Positions 54,100-62,411 of a stretch of 64,000 bases of DNA are shown here, in pieces (position 1 is the first letter of the stretch; every line of letters starts with the position of its first letter). Position numbers and translations under genes: made by a program. The stretch spans positions 1,612,001 to 1,676,000 of the forward strand of contig NZ_AP022610.1 in assembly GCF_010729665.1 (NCBI RefSeq), read 5' to 3'. A model generated the notes under the pieces. It did not search any database and was not told the DNA's origin. It saw only the letters and a program-made list of their open reading frames with translations. The stretch is from Mycolicibacterium madagascariense (GTDB lineage: Bacteria; Actinomycetota; Actinomycetes; Mycobacteriales; Mycobacteriaceae).

Positions 54100-54930
54100 C
54101 TAACCGCGCCGCACGTCCATGCCCGCATCCACCTTGAGCATGCTTCCCGTGAACGAGCGGCCCGCATCGCTGATGAGGAAGATGATCGCGTTGCTGACGT
54201 CGCGGGGTTCGATCAGCGGGATGTCGGGCAGCGCCGTCTGCACCGCGTTGACGATGTGGGGACTCTCCTCGATGACCTTGAACAGTGCGGGATTCTCCAG
54301 GATCATCGGCGTCGCACAGTTGGTCGGCGCCACCGCGTTGACGCGGATGCGGTCGGCCGCGAGCATGGCCGCGTAGGCGCGGACCAGGCCGACGATCGCG
54401 ACCTTGGACATCAGGTACGAGTCGCTGCCGCCGCGGCCGTCGGTCAGGTCCAGGAGCGCGATCATGGAGCTCGTCGCGACCAGATTGCCGCCTTCGCCGC
54501 GCTCCTTCAGGTGCGGAATCGCGACCTGGAAGGCGTTCCACACGCCGATCAGCATGATGTCCAGGCCCAGCCGCAGCGCCTCGGACGCGTCGCGTTCGTC
54601 GGCGTTGGTCAGGACCACCCCGGCGTTGGCGAGCACGGTGTCGATGTGGCCGAACCGCTCGACGCCCGCGTCGAAAACCCTTTGCACTGCGGCCAAGTCG
54701 CGGACGTCGGCCTTCTCGAAGTGCATCTCCTGGCCGGTCTTCTCGACCAGGCGGGCGGTCTCCTCGAGGTCGTCGTAGGTCGCGAGCTTGTAGGGGACGA
54801 CGTCGAGGTCCTCACAGATGTCGAGCCCGACGATGTTCGCACCCTGTTCGGCGCACATGACGGCGTGCGATCGACCCTGTCCGCGGGCAGCGCCGGTGAT
54901 GAAGACGACCCGGCCATCGAGAGAACCCAT
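54100..54930 (-). CDS. mycofactocin-coupled SDR family oxidoreductase
   Basis: A 276-residue SDR of the group with a tightly held NAD(P) that passes electrons to mycofactocin. The hallmark opening GRVVFITGAARGQGRSHAV, the DIC motif after strand two (VGLDICEDL), and the insertion YKLATYDDLEETARLVEKTGQ are those of this family (TIGR03971 type). Catalytic residues are normal: ATSSMIA and YLMSK. GGAGG stands before ATG 54930. First gene of the minus-strand operon with the other SDR and the P450; its promoter shares the space with the enoyl-CoA hydratase gene. Confidence 0.87.
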   Translation of the reverse strand: MGSLDGRVVFITGAARGQGRSHAVMCAEQGANIVGLDICEDLDVVPYKLATYDDLEETARLVEKTGQEMHFEKADVRDLAAVQRVFDAGVERFGHIDTVLANAGVVLTNADERDASEALRLGLDIMLIGVWNAFQVAIPHLKERGEGGNLVATSSMIALLDLTDGRGGSDSYLMSKVAIVGLVRAYAAMLAADRIRVNAVAPTNCATPMILENPALFKVIEESPHIVNAVQTALPDIPLIEPRDVSNAIIFLISDAGRSFTGSMLKVDAGMDVRRG

Positions 54931-55040
54931 TTACTACCTCCGTGTTAGATCACCATCGGCCGCCGGATCGGGCGGGCTATCGGGTATGCGTAGTGACGTG
55001 CACCACGTCGGATGCTACGCCAGGCGGCTGAAATCGTACA

Positions 55041-55050
55041 ACTATATGGC
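55041..55050 (+). promoter_or_regulatory. ACTATATGGC motif, copy B
   Basis: ACTATATGGC in the divergent region between the mycofactocin-coupled SDR and the enoyl-CoA hydratase genes, followed after about 10 bases by the related inverted half-site GGCCATACTAT (55059-55069). With its flanks (AACTATATGGCTGATT) it closely resembles copy C at 59970. Confidence 0.65.
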
Positions 55051-55063
55051 TGATTAGGGGCCA

Positions 55064-55084
55064 TACTATGACAGTCGACTGTCA
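55064..55084 (+). promoter_or_regulatory. -10 box and 16-bp perfect palindrome at the enoyl-CoA hydratase promoter
   Basis: TACTAT (55064-55069) is a good -10 hexamer. It runs directly into TGACAGTCGACTGTCA (55069-55084), a perfect palindrome that would cover the transcription start. The ribosome site GGAGGAG and ATG 55111 follow. A repressor bound here would block initiation. Confidence 0.75.
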
Positions 55085-55110
55085 CCAATGCAATGGAGGA
55101 GATCCCACAC

Positions 55111-55938
55111 ATGTCCGCAAGCCTCAACGGCGGCCCGCGTCCACCCGACGGCGACTGGTTGGGAACGCCCTACCTGAGATTCGAACGGGAGGGCGCCTTC
55201 GCGATCTGCACCCTGGACCGACCGCAGGCGCGCAACGCCATGACGCCGGCGATGTACTTCGGCATCCGGTACGCCATCAGCCGCGTCAACGCCGACCCCG
55301 ATCTCGCGGGTCTCCTCCTCACCGGCACCGGAGACGTCTTCGCGCCGGGTGGTGATCTGGGTCAACAGGCCGAGGACAACTGGATGGACTTCGCGTCGAC
55401 CATGGGCATGGACGTCACGCCCTTCGACGTCCTGCGCCAGTCGCCGAAACCGGTGGTGTCCGCCGTCAACGGACTGTGTCAGGGCGGCGGACTTCAGATC
55501 GCCATGTGCAGCGACCTCGCCGTGGTCAGCGACCGGGCGACGTTCCGGGTGCCCGAGCTGTACCGCGGAATCGCCGACACCTACTACAGCCAGGTGTTGG
55601 CGCGCATGATCGGACCCGTCCGCACCAAGGACCTGATGTTCACCGGGCGGACGCTGACCGCCGAAGAAGCCGTGGACTGGGGCATGGTGGCGCGGATGGT
55701 GCCCCACGACGAGCTGATGAGCACCGCGAAAGAGCTTCTCGCCCAATGCTGCCGGACGGCGCCCGCGGCACGCGGCACCGTCAAGGCGAGTCTGGACAAC
55801 TACCTGGGCCTGTTCGACCGAATCGGCATGCAGACCAGTCTGTTCGGCCCCGAGGCGCGGGAGGGCTTCCGGGCGTTCAAGACGAAGACCTCACCGACGT
55901 GGGTGCACCCGGAACTCCAGACCGAGGGCCGCCTCTAG
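55111..55938 (+). CDS. enoyl-CoA hydratase/isomerase family protein
   Basis: A 275-residue crotonase-fold enzyme. Oxyanion-hole loops are APGGDLGQQ (about 80) and NGLCQGGGLQIAMCSDLAV (about 125). Where hydratases keep two glutamates, it has Asp in GGDLG and a Glu in VPELYRGIADTYYS, so hydratase, isomerase or another crotonase reaction cannot be told apart. ATG 55111 follows GGAGGAG; in-frame codon 55093 would place the start inside the ribosome site. Convergent with the SDR gene at 56018 across a terminator. Confidence 0.87.
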   Translation: MSASLNGGPRPPDGDWLGTPYLRFEREGAFAICTLDRPQARNAMTPAMYFGIRYAISRVNADPDLAGLLLTGTGDVFAPGGDLGQQAEDNWMDFASTMGMDVTPFDVLRQSPKPVVSAVNGLCQGGGLQIAMCSDLAVVSDRATFRVPELYRGIADTYYSQVLARMIGPVRTKDLMFTGRTLTAEEAVDWGMVARMVPHDELMSTAKELLAQCCRTAPAARGTVKASLDNYLGLFDRIGMQTSLFGPEAREGFRAFKTKTSPTWVHPELQTEGRL

Positions 55939-55944
55939 CCTGGC

Positions 55945-56009
55945 CGCCGACCGTGTAGGTCGTCGTCGAGAATTCCTCGATCCGTCGACGATTGCCCACA
56001 CGGTCGGCG
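55945..56009. terminator. bidirectional terminator hairpin
   Basis: CGCCGACCGTGT (55945-55956) pairs perfectly with ACACGGTCGGCG (55998-56009), 12 bp. The 41-base loop contains a second imperfect hairpin (GTCGTCGAG with CTCGATCCGTCGAC). It fills most of the 79-base gap between two converging genes. Confidence 0.7.
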
Positions 56010-56017
56010 CGTTCGCC

Positions 56018-56797
56018 TTACTTCGGGGTGAAGCGCTGCGCGCCGTCGAGACGCATGACCTCACCGTTGACGTAGCCGTTGGTGAGCAGGAAGACCGCTG
56101 CGTCGGCGTACTCGTCCGGGGCGCCGAGGCGCTTGGGGAAGGGGACGTTGGCGGCGAACTTGGCGATCGCCTCCTCGCCGACCGACTCCATGATGGGTGT
56201 CTTCATGGTGCCCGGTGCGATGGTGTTGACGCGGATGCCCGCCGAGCTCAGGTCGCGGGCCGCGGCGATGGTCAATCCGATGACGCCGGCTTTGGCTGCG
56301 GCGTAGGCGGTTTGGCCGATCTGTCCCTCGTAGCCGGCTATGGACGCGGTCAGGACCAGTGCGCCCCGCTCACCGTTCGACAGGGGCTCCGCTGCGGCCA
56401 CCGACGCCGCGACCAGCCGCGCGATGTTGTACGTGCCATTGAGGTACAGGTCGATGGTCTTGGTGAACGCACCGAAGTCAGCCGGGCTGCCGTCGCGACC
56501 GACGATCCGCTGGGCCACGCCGTACCCGCCGTGCGCGACGACGGCGTAGCGCAGCCGACCGAGCTGGTTGGCCTGCTCGATGGCGCCGTTGATGCTGTCC
56601 TCACTCGTCACGTCGGTGCTGACGAAGATGGCCCGACTGCCGAGTTCGTCGGCCAGCGCCTTGCCCTTGTCGGCGGCCAGGTCGGCGATCACCACGCCGA
56701 GACCGTCGGCATGGAGCCGCCGGACCGTGGCCTCGCCGAGACCACCAGCGCCGCCGCTGACGATGGCCGATGCACCTTCGAACTGCTGTACCGTCAC
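56018..56797 (-). CDS. SDR, 3-hydroxyacyl-CoA dehydrogenase type
   Basis: A 259-residue short-chain dehydrogenase with GGAGGLGEATV, ADLAADKG after strand two (NAD preference by Asp), catalytic Ser in LTASIAGYEG and YAAAK. The set GGAGGLGEATVRRL, TYNIARL and GQTAYAAAKAGVIGLTIAAARDLSSAGIRVNTIAPG is close to type II 3-hydroxyacyl-CoA/17-beta-HSD10-like enzymes. A fitting role is oxidation of the 3-hydroxyacyl-CoA formed by an enoyl-CoA hydratase. GTG 56797 has AAGGAG upstream. Last gene of a minus-strand operon with two acyl-CoA dehydrogenases and an SDR. Confidence 0.87.
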   Translation of the reverse strand: MTVQQFEGASAIVSGGAGGLGEATVRRLHADGLGVVIADLAADKGKALADELGSRAIFVSTDVTSEDSINGAIEQANQLGRLRYAVVAHGGYGVAQRIVGRDGSPADFGAFTKTIDLYLNGTYNIARLVAASVAAAEPLSNGERGALVLTASIAGYEGQIGQTAYAAAKAGVIGLTIAAARDLSSAGIRVNTIAPGTMKTPIMESVGEEAIAKFAANVPFPKRLGAPDEYADAAVFLLTNGYVNGEVMRLDGAQRFTPK

Positions 56798-56806
56798 TTC
56801 TTCTCC

Positions 56807-57901
56807 TTATCTAGCGTTGACGTCGAACTGGGCCAAATCACCCGTCACCAGGTCCCACGGGTCGTGCGCGGCCAGCGCCAGCCGGCCGAGGCGGCGGGCG
56901 TAGTGATTGGTCGTACCGAAGTCGTCGACCCAGCTCTGCGCGCGCAGGGTGGAGAGCCACAGCGGATGCTCACTGGTCACGCCAATGGCGCCGTGCAGCT
57001 GGTGGGCGGTCGTCGTCACGGGGCCGACGGCACGTCCGACCGAGACCTTCGCGACCGTGACGGCGTAGTCGGTCACGACGGAGTCGAAGCCGTGCTCATC
57101 AGCCGCGGCCACGGCGAGTTCGACTGAGGCGCGGGCTCTTTCGATCTCGCCGGCCATGCCTGCCAGCGACTGCTGAACCGACTGGAAGGCACTGAGCGAG
57201 CGACCGAACTGCTGACGTTGGCGGGTGTGTTCCACCGATAGCATCGCAGCCGAGTCCAGTGCCCCGATGATCTGCACGCACCGCGACCACGCGCCGCGGG
57301 TCGTGAGCTCGTCGTCGACGGTGTGCTCGACCGCGTTCAATTGCGCTGCGAGCACGTCGAATTGGAGGGTGTCGCGGGGCTCGCCGGCGAGGTTGTGGTG
57401 CTGGGTGAGCGTCGTGGTGCTCGCGTCGAGCAGGCCGACGAGCGGGCCGTCGGGACCGCGGACCAGAAGCACGGGGGTGGCGGCTCGTCCCCATGGCACG
57501 CCGACGGCGGTACCGCGGATCCGACCGCCGGTGAACTCGCCGTCGGCGCGGGCCAGCGTCAACGGGCCGTCGGGCAGTTCGATGCCCGCCCGCCTTCCGA
57601 GCCACCCTGCGAGGGCGTCGGTTTCAGCCAGCGGCACGCCGCACGCGTGGCGGGCGAGCCCGTAGAACGTCACCGCCAGCTCGCGGGGGCCGGCATCGGC
57701 ATCCGGCGCGCTGGTCAACCGGGCCAACCCGGTCTCGTCGAGGTTGCGCCACAGCTCGGCGTCGAACCGGTCGGGCAGGCCACGCCGTCCGAGCTGGGCG
57801 TCGAAGGAACGCCGCCCGAGATCGTCGACGAGAGAACGCAATTCGGCGATATCGTCCCCGCTGCCCTTCGTGGCGAACACGCCACCGGTGAGGATGCTCA
57901 T
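56807..57901 (-). CDS. acyl-CoA dehydrogenase, short-type subunit
   Basis: A 364-residue acyl-CoA dehydrogenase-like protein with a degenerate N-terminal half and a conserved C-terminal half: RQRQQFGRSLSAFQSVQQSLAGMAGEIERARAS and TAHQLHGAIGVTSEHPLWLSTLRA. This suggests the partner of a heteromeric enzyme with the next upstream gene. ATG 57901 overlaps the stop of that gene as ATGA, so both are made in equal amounts. The open frame beyond the start is antisense. Confidence 0.86.
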   Translation of the reverse strand: MSILTGGVFATKGSGDDIAELRSLVDDLGRRSFDAQLGRRGLPDRFDAELWRNLDETGLARLTSAPDADAGPRELAVTFYGLARHACGVPLAETDALAGWLGRRAGIELPDGPLTLARADGEFTGGRIRGTAVGVPWGRAATPVLLVRGPDGPLVGLLDASTTTLTQHHNLAGEPRDTLQFDVLAAQLNAVEHTVDDELTTRGAWSRCVQIIGALDSAAMLSVEHTRQRQQFGRSLSAFQSVQQSLAGMAGEIERARASVELAVAAADEHGFDSVVTDYAVTVAKVSVGRAVGPVTTTAHQLHGAIGVTSEHPLWLSTLRAQSWVDDFGTTNHYARRLGRLALAAHDPWDLVTGDLAQFDVNAR

Positions 57902-59046
57902 CGCAGACCCATTCCCCGCGCCACCACGCCGCGCAGGACCTCGTTGGTGCCGCCGCGCAGCGTGAACATCGGCTTGTGCAGCCAGGCCGTCGTCGACATC
58001 GCCGCCAGCTCGGGATCGGGCGGGAGCGTCTCGACGAGGTCGGAGATCAACGCCACCGATTCGGTCTCGAAACTGGTCCCCAGATCCTTGACCAGTGCGG
58101 CCAGGTTCGCGGCGTCGCCGCCCTCGGTGAGGGCGCTCGCCACCGACAGCGAGAGTTGGCGCAGGGAGATGAGTCTCGCGAGGAGGTCCCCGACGTCGGC
58201 GGCCGTACGGTCGTCGCATTCGGGTCCCGCGCCGAGAGCCCGGATCGCCGCCAGCAGCAGCGGACCGGTGGACAGTATGCGTTCCGGGCCGCTGCGCTCG
58301 AAGGACAGCTCCGCGGTGACCTGATGCCAACCATTGCCCACCTCGCCGAGGACGTCGGCATCGGGGACGAAGACCTCCTCGAAGAGGACCTCGTTGAAGT
58401 GGTGTGCGCCCGACATCAACACGATGGGCTCGATGCGCACGCCGTCGGCGTCACACGGGACGAGGAACTGGCTGAACCCGGCGTGGCGGTGCTGGGTGTC
58501 CAGCGGGCTGGTTCTGGCCAGGACGACGATCTGGTGGGCGTGGTGCGCGCCGCTGGTCCAGACCTTCGATCCGGACAGCCGCCATCCGCCGTCGTCGCGC
58601 ACGGCCCTGGTCTGCACCGCGGCGAGGTCGGATCCGGCGCCGTGCTCGCTCATGCCGATCGACGAATGGAGCGTGCCCGCGACGATGCGCGGCAGCAGTC
58701 GCTCCCGCTGTTCCTCGCTGCCGTAGGTGAGCAGGCCGGGGGCGACCTGACGGTCGGCGGTCCAGTGCGCCGCGACCGGCGCGCCGGTCGCGATCAATTC
58801 CTCGGTCACCACGTAGCGATGGAGGTGGCCGAGTTCGTGGCCGCCGTAGCGCTTCGGGATGGTCAGGCCGAGGAATCCCGCGGCGCCCAAGCGGGCCGAG
58901 AAGTCTTCGTCCCACTGGCCGAGCCAGGAGTCGACGGCGGGCTTCCATCCGAATTCCGCGCGGTCGGCCCGGAGGAAGTCCCGCACCTGCGCTCGCAGCT
59001 TGAGCAGCTCGGGCGCTCGGGCGGTCAGCTCGTCGTAGGAACTCAA
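57898..59046 (-). CDS. acyl-CoA dehydrogenase, large-type subunit
   Basis: A 382-residue acyl-CoA dehydrogenase. Motifs: IGMSEHGAGSDLAAVQTRA, LSGSKVWTSGAHHAHQIVVLART, SFERSGPERIL and the C-terminal RGGTNEVLRGVVARGMGLR. With the overlapping short-type gene it should form an alpha2beta2-like enzyme. TTG 59046 is used as start because GGAG stands 8 bases before it and the next in-frame start would cut the N-terminal helix. It follows the SDR gene at 59057 by 10 bases in the same operon. Confidence 0.87.
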   Translation of the reverse strand: MSSYDELTARAPELLKLRAQVRDFLRADRAEFGWKPAVDSWLGQWDEDFSARLGAAGFLGLTIPKRYGGHELGHLHRYVVTEELIATGAPVAAHWTADRQVAPGLLTYGSEEQRERLLPRIVAGTLHSSIGMSEHGAGSDLAAVQTRAVRDDGGWRLSGSKVWTSGAHHAHQIVVLARTSPLDTQHRHAGFSQFLVPCDADGVRIEPIVLMSGAHHFNEVLFEEVFVPDADVLGEVGNGWHQVTAELSFERSGPERILSTGPLLLAAIRALGAGPECDDRTAADVGDLLARLISLRQLSLSVASALTEGGDAANLAALVKDLGTSFETESVALISDLVETLPPDPELAAMSTTAWLHKPMFTLRGGTNEVLRGVVARGMGLR

Positions 59047-59056
59047 CGCATGACTC

Positions 59057-59920
59057 CTAGGTGGTCGGCAGCGGGGCTGCCGGGAGATAGAAGTTCGGCA
59101 CGAGGTCTTCCTCGCGGTCGGCGAGGCGGTACCCCGAGAGGTCGTCGACGCCTTCGTCGCGCAGGATCTCCTCGTCGGTGTAGAAGTGGCCGGTGCACGC
59201 CGATGCCGGCCGCGTCACGAGTGCGTGTACCGCGTCGGCCATGATCTGCGGGGTGCGCGCCGTCGCGTTCACGGTCGCCTCACCCATGGCGACCAGCATT
59301 CCCGTACTGGCGACCGTGGTGGCCGGCCAGACGGAGTTCACCGCGATCGGCACGGAGGCGAATTCCTCGGCCCAGCCGAGGGTCAGCAGGCTTTCGGCGT
59401 ACTTGCCCACGGTGTGCCCGACGTGGGCACCCACCCATCGCGGCTCCAGGCTCAGCGGGGGAGAGACGTTGACGATGTGCGCGTGTCGTGACTGCCGGAG
59501 ATGGGGCAGAGCAGCCTGCACGACGGCGAAGGGCCCCTCGACGTTGATCTCCAGTAGCCGTCGCAGGTTCTTGGGTGGCAGCGTCGCGGTCGGCCGAAGG
59601 TCAAGTGCGCCAGCGTTGTTGATCACCACGTCGATCCCGCCGAACTCCTGCGCGACCTCGGCGATCGCCGCCGCGACCGCGTCGGCATCGCGAACGTCGC
59701 ACGCCACGGGTAGCGCGCGCCCGCCTGCCTGCCGCACGGCGTCGGCCGTCTCGCCCAGCGTGCCCGCGATCTTCGGGTTCGGCGTCTCGGTCTTGGCCAG
59801 CAGCGCCACCTTGGCGCCGTCGGCGGCGGCGCGGACGGCGACGGCGGCGCCGATGCCCCGGCTGGCGCCCGTCACGACGACGACACGATCCTGCAGAGTC
59901 CGAGGATCGGTTCTGCTCAT
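59057..59920 (-). CDS. SDR family oxidoreductase, HSDL2/citronellol-dehydrogenase-like
   Basis: A 287-residue SDR of the long type with an insertion after strand two (LLAKTETPNPKIAGTLGETADAVRQAGG), which is typical of HSDL2- and AtuG-like proteins of branched-chain or isoprenoid catabolism. TGASRGIGAAV, NNAGALDL and NVSPPLSLEPRW are visible. The YxxxK place reads HTVGKYAES, with His for the catalytic Tyr. ATG 59920 is first in the minus-strand operon, divergent from the thiolase operon across the ACTATATAGC site. Confidence 0.85.
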   Translation of the reverse strand: MSRTDPRTLQDRVVVVTGASRGIGAAVAVRAAADGAKVALLAKTETPNPKIAGTLGETADAVRQAGGRALPVACDVRDADAVAAAIAEVAQEFGGIDVVINNAGALDLRPTATLPPKNLRRLLEINVEGPFAVVQAALPHLRQSRHAHIVNVSPPLSLEPRWVGAHVGHTVGKYAESLLTLGWAEEFASVPIAVNSVWPATTVASTGMLVAMGEATVNATARTPQIMADAVHALVTRPASACTGHFYTDEEILRDEGVDDLSGYRLADREEDLVPNFYLPAAPLPTT

Positions 59921-59960
59921 GGTTGGTCGGCACCTTCCGCCGTCGTTGGCCCGCTCACGC

Positions 59961-59986
59961 GAATGCTATAACTATATAGCTCATTC
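59961..59986. promoter_or_regulatory. ACTATATAGC motif, copy C, within an inverted repeat
   Basis: ACTATATAGC (59971-59980) lies in the divergent promoter region of the two catabolic operons and is part of a symmetric block: GAATG-CTATA-acta-TATAG-CTCATTC (59961-59986). Compared with copy B, 16 of about 18 bases around the core are the same. Confidence 0.68.
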
Positions 59987-60026
59987 AACGTCAGTCCGTA
60001 CCCACCACCGACCAAAGCGAGGGCTC

Positions 60027-61253
60027 ATGACTCAGGTCGTCTCCATCGGGACCTACCTGCCCCCGTGGACGGTGCGCGGCCGCCGGGTCGCCGGCCCGGA
60101 CGAGGATGCGTTGACGATGGCGGTCGCCGCTGGACGCGCCGCCGACCCGGACGCCACCGCGCAGCGCGTGGTCGTGGTGTCGCGGGACTTCCCACTCTTG
60201 GAGGGCGGCAACGGCGCCGTCCTCCTTGCAGCTCTCTCCCTGCCCGCCGACACCCCGGTGGCCGAGGTGCTCGGCGGCGCACCCGCGGTGCTCGACCAGA
60301 TCGGCGCTGCCGGCGACGGCACGCTGGTGATCGCGGCCGACGACCACGAACGCGCGGCGGGCGCAGGCGCGGTGTTGGCCGGTGCCGGTGGCGTGGACCT
60401 GGCACCGGCGGCCCGCCAGACCCGGAGTCTGCCGTTGACCGCCCGCGGTCAGGACGGCGGTCGCCACGTCTACGCCGATCCCCGGCTGCAGCGCGAAGTG
60501 GGGGTGCATTCGACGCTCGACCGCCTCGGCTTGAGCGGTACGCCCGCGGTGGCTGCCGTCGCCGGCATTCCCGTCGCCCAACTCGGCAGGGGCTTCGACG
60601 CCTCGGGTGCACTGTCCGACGAGACCGACGCGGCGGCCGCGGTCATCCGCCTGCTGGCCGACGTGGTCGAGGCGGGCACGTCGGGGCTCCTGCTCGCGGT
60701 CGAACAGTCGAGCATCAGCGCCGCCGAACTCACCATCGACGGTGGGGTACCGAGGATCGTGCGCGACGAGGTTCCGGCCCGCGAGCTGCCGACGTTCCGC
60801 ACCACCGACGGCATCGGCATTCCCATCTCGATGCCGGCCTATTCGCGCGCCTTCGAGCCGAAGATCCGTTGGGAGGCAGCGGTATTCGACGAGAGTCCGG
60901 GTATCGACTCCGCGCCGCAGTTTCCGCCGCGGCTGCGCGTCGACGACGCGGGGACGCTCGCCACGGAGTACCGGCTCGAAGCCCTGCCGCGTACCGGCAC
61001 CGTCTACACCCACACCACCGTCCGCATCCCGGTGCCCGATCTGCCCAGTCCGTACTCGATCGCCGTGGTTCAGCTCGACGACAGTCCGGTCCGAGTGTTG
61101 CTCAAAGTGACCGGCGTGCCCGCGGGCGAGGCTACCGTCGGACAGGAGGGTGCGGTGGTGTTGCGCAGGGTCGCCATGCGGTCGGGCATTCCCGACTACG
61201 GCTACGCGTTCTGGCCGGGACGCGCTTCGGTTTCGGAGGGAGTCAGCGCATGA
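60027..61253 (+). CDS. thiolase-superfamily-like protein fused to a DUF35 OB-fold domain, cysteine-free
   Basis: A 408-residue protein. The N-terminal part (SIGTYLPPWTVRGRRVAGPDEDALTMAVAAG) resembles HMG-CoA synthase/thiolase-like folds; the C-terminal 100 residues (PQFPPRLRVDDAGTLATEYRLEALPRTGTVYTHTTVRIP...) are a DUF35 OB-fold without the zinc ribbon. The chain contains no cysteine at all, so the nucleophile of thiolase and HMG-CoA synthase is absent. It probably serves as a partner or scaffold for the thiolase encoded next, as DUF35 proteins do with Ltp2-type enzymes. The stop overlaps the next ATG. ATG 60027 follows GCGAGGG. Confidence 0.82.
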   Translation: MTQVVSIGTYLPPWTVRGRRVAGPDEDALTMAVAAGRAADPDATAQRVVVVSRDFPLLEGGNGAVLLAALSLPADTPVAEVLGGAPAVLDQIGAAGDGTLVIAADDHERAAGAGAVLAGAGGVDLAPAARQTRSLPLTARGQDGGRHVYADPRLQREVGVHSTLDRLGLSGTPAVAAVAGIPVAQLGRGFDASGALSDETDAAAAVIRLLADVVEAGTSGLLLAVEQSSISAAELTIDGGVPRIVRDEVPARELPTFRTTDGIGIPISMPAYSRAFEPKIRWEAAVFDESPGIDSAPQFPPRLRVDDAGTLATEYRLEALPRTGTVYTHTTVRIPVPDLPSPYSIAVVQLDDSPVRVLLKVTGVPAGEATVGQEGAVVLRRVAMRSGIPDYGYAFWPGRASVSEGVSA

Positions 61254-62410
61254 GGAACGTCGCGATGGTCGGCGCGGGCATGACCCCGTTCGCCGAGCAC
61301 TTCGAACTCGGCATCAAGGACCTCATCCCAATGGCGTATGCCGAGGCCGTCGGGAACGTCGACAAGGGCATTCAGAAGGACGAGATCCAAGCGGCCTGGT
61401 TCGGCGAGCTGTCCACCACCGACGGCTTTCCGTCGGGCATCCTCGCAGATACCCTCGATCTCACCGACATTCCGGTCACCCGTGTCGAGAATGCCTGCGC
61501 CACCGGCAATGACGCGATCCGCAACGGAGTCATGGCCATCGCGTCCGGCCTCTACGACGTCGTGCTCGTCGTCGGCGCCGACAAGGTCCGGGAGACCTCG
61601 TCGACGACGACGTTCTGGGACTGGGCGGCGATGACCCGCGACAACGCCTGGGACTACCCACTGGGGTTGGTGGCGCCCGCGAACTTCGCCCTGCACGTCA
61701 TGCGGTATCTGCACGAGTCGCCCGCGACCAAGGAGCACATGGCGATGGTGGCGGTGAAGAACCACTTCCACGCGTTGAACAACCCGAAAGCCCAACTGCG
61801 ATATGAGATCACCGTCGAGCAGGCATTGGCCGCACCGATCGTGGTCGAACCCTTCGGCCTCTATGACTGCACGCCGCAGAGCGACGGTGCGGCCGCAGTG
61901 ATCCTGGCGGCCGAGGACGTCGTGGATCGCTACACCGATCGGCCGGTCTGGGTACGTGGCGTCGGGCTCGGCATGGACCGGGTCATGCACCAGCACAAGA
62001 CCGACATGACGACGTTCCCCCCGACGGTCAAGGCCGCGCGGGCGGCGATGACGATGGCCGGGGTGACGCCGCGTGACGTCGACGTGGCGGAGGTGCACGA
62101 CTGCTTCACCGGGGTCGAACTCATCAGCTACGAGGATCTCGGCTTCGCCGAGCGCTTCGAGGGATACAAACTCGCAGAGGGCCGCGAGCACTACGTCGGC
62201 GGGTCGATGCCCATCAACCCGAGCGGTGGACTGAAGGCCAAGGGACACCCCCCGGGCGCGACCGGTGTGGCGCAGTGCTACGAATTGTTCAATCAGCTGC
62301 GCGGCGAGTCCGAGAATCAGGTCGACGGGGCGCGAATAGCCCTGGCGCACAACATCGGTGGGCCGACGGCGGTATCCGCCGTCACCATCCTGTCCAACGA
62401 GAAGGGCTGA
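61250..62410 (+). CDS. thiolase-family protein (acetyl-CoA acetyltransferase/aldolase-like)
   Basis: A 386-residue thiolase-fold enzyme of the lipid-transfer-protein/SCP-x group. Nucleophilic Cys83 is in VENACATGNDA, the second cysteine in EVHDCFTGVE and the catalytic His in KGHPPGATGVAQ; the C-terminal NIGGPTAVSAV closes the fold. Such enzymes either cleave 3-ketoacyl-CoA or, paired with a DUF35 protein, act as retro-aldolases in steroid side-chain removal. ATG 61250 overlaps the preceding stop as ATGA, in line with a complex of the two products. Confidence 0.9.
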   Translation: MRNVAMVGAGMTPFAEHFELGIKDLIPMAYAEAVGNVDKGIQKDEIQAAWFGELSTTDGFPSGILADTLDLTDIPVTRVENACATGNDAIRNGVMAIASGLYDVVLVVGADKVRETSSTTTFWDWAAMTRDNAWDYPLGLVAPANFALHVMRYLHESPATKEHMAMVAVKNHFHALNNPKAQLRYEITVEQALAAPIVVEPFGLYDCTPQSDGAAAVILAAEDVVDRYTDRPVWVRGVGLGMDRVMHQHKTDMTTFPPTVKAARAAMTMAGVTPRDVDVAEVHDCFTGVELISYEDLGFAERFEGYKLAEGREHYVGGSMPINPSGGLKAKGHPPGATGVAQCYELFNQLRGESENQVDGARIALAHNIGGPTAVSAVTILSNEKG

Positions 62411-62411
62411 C

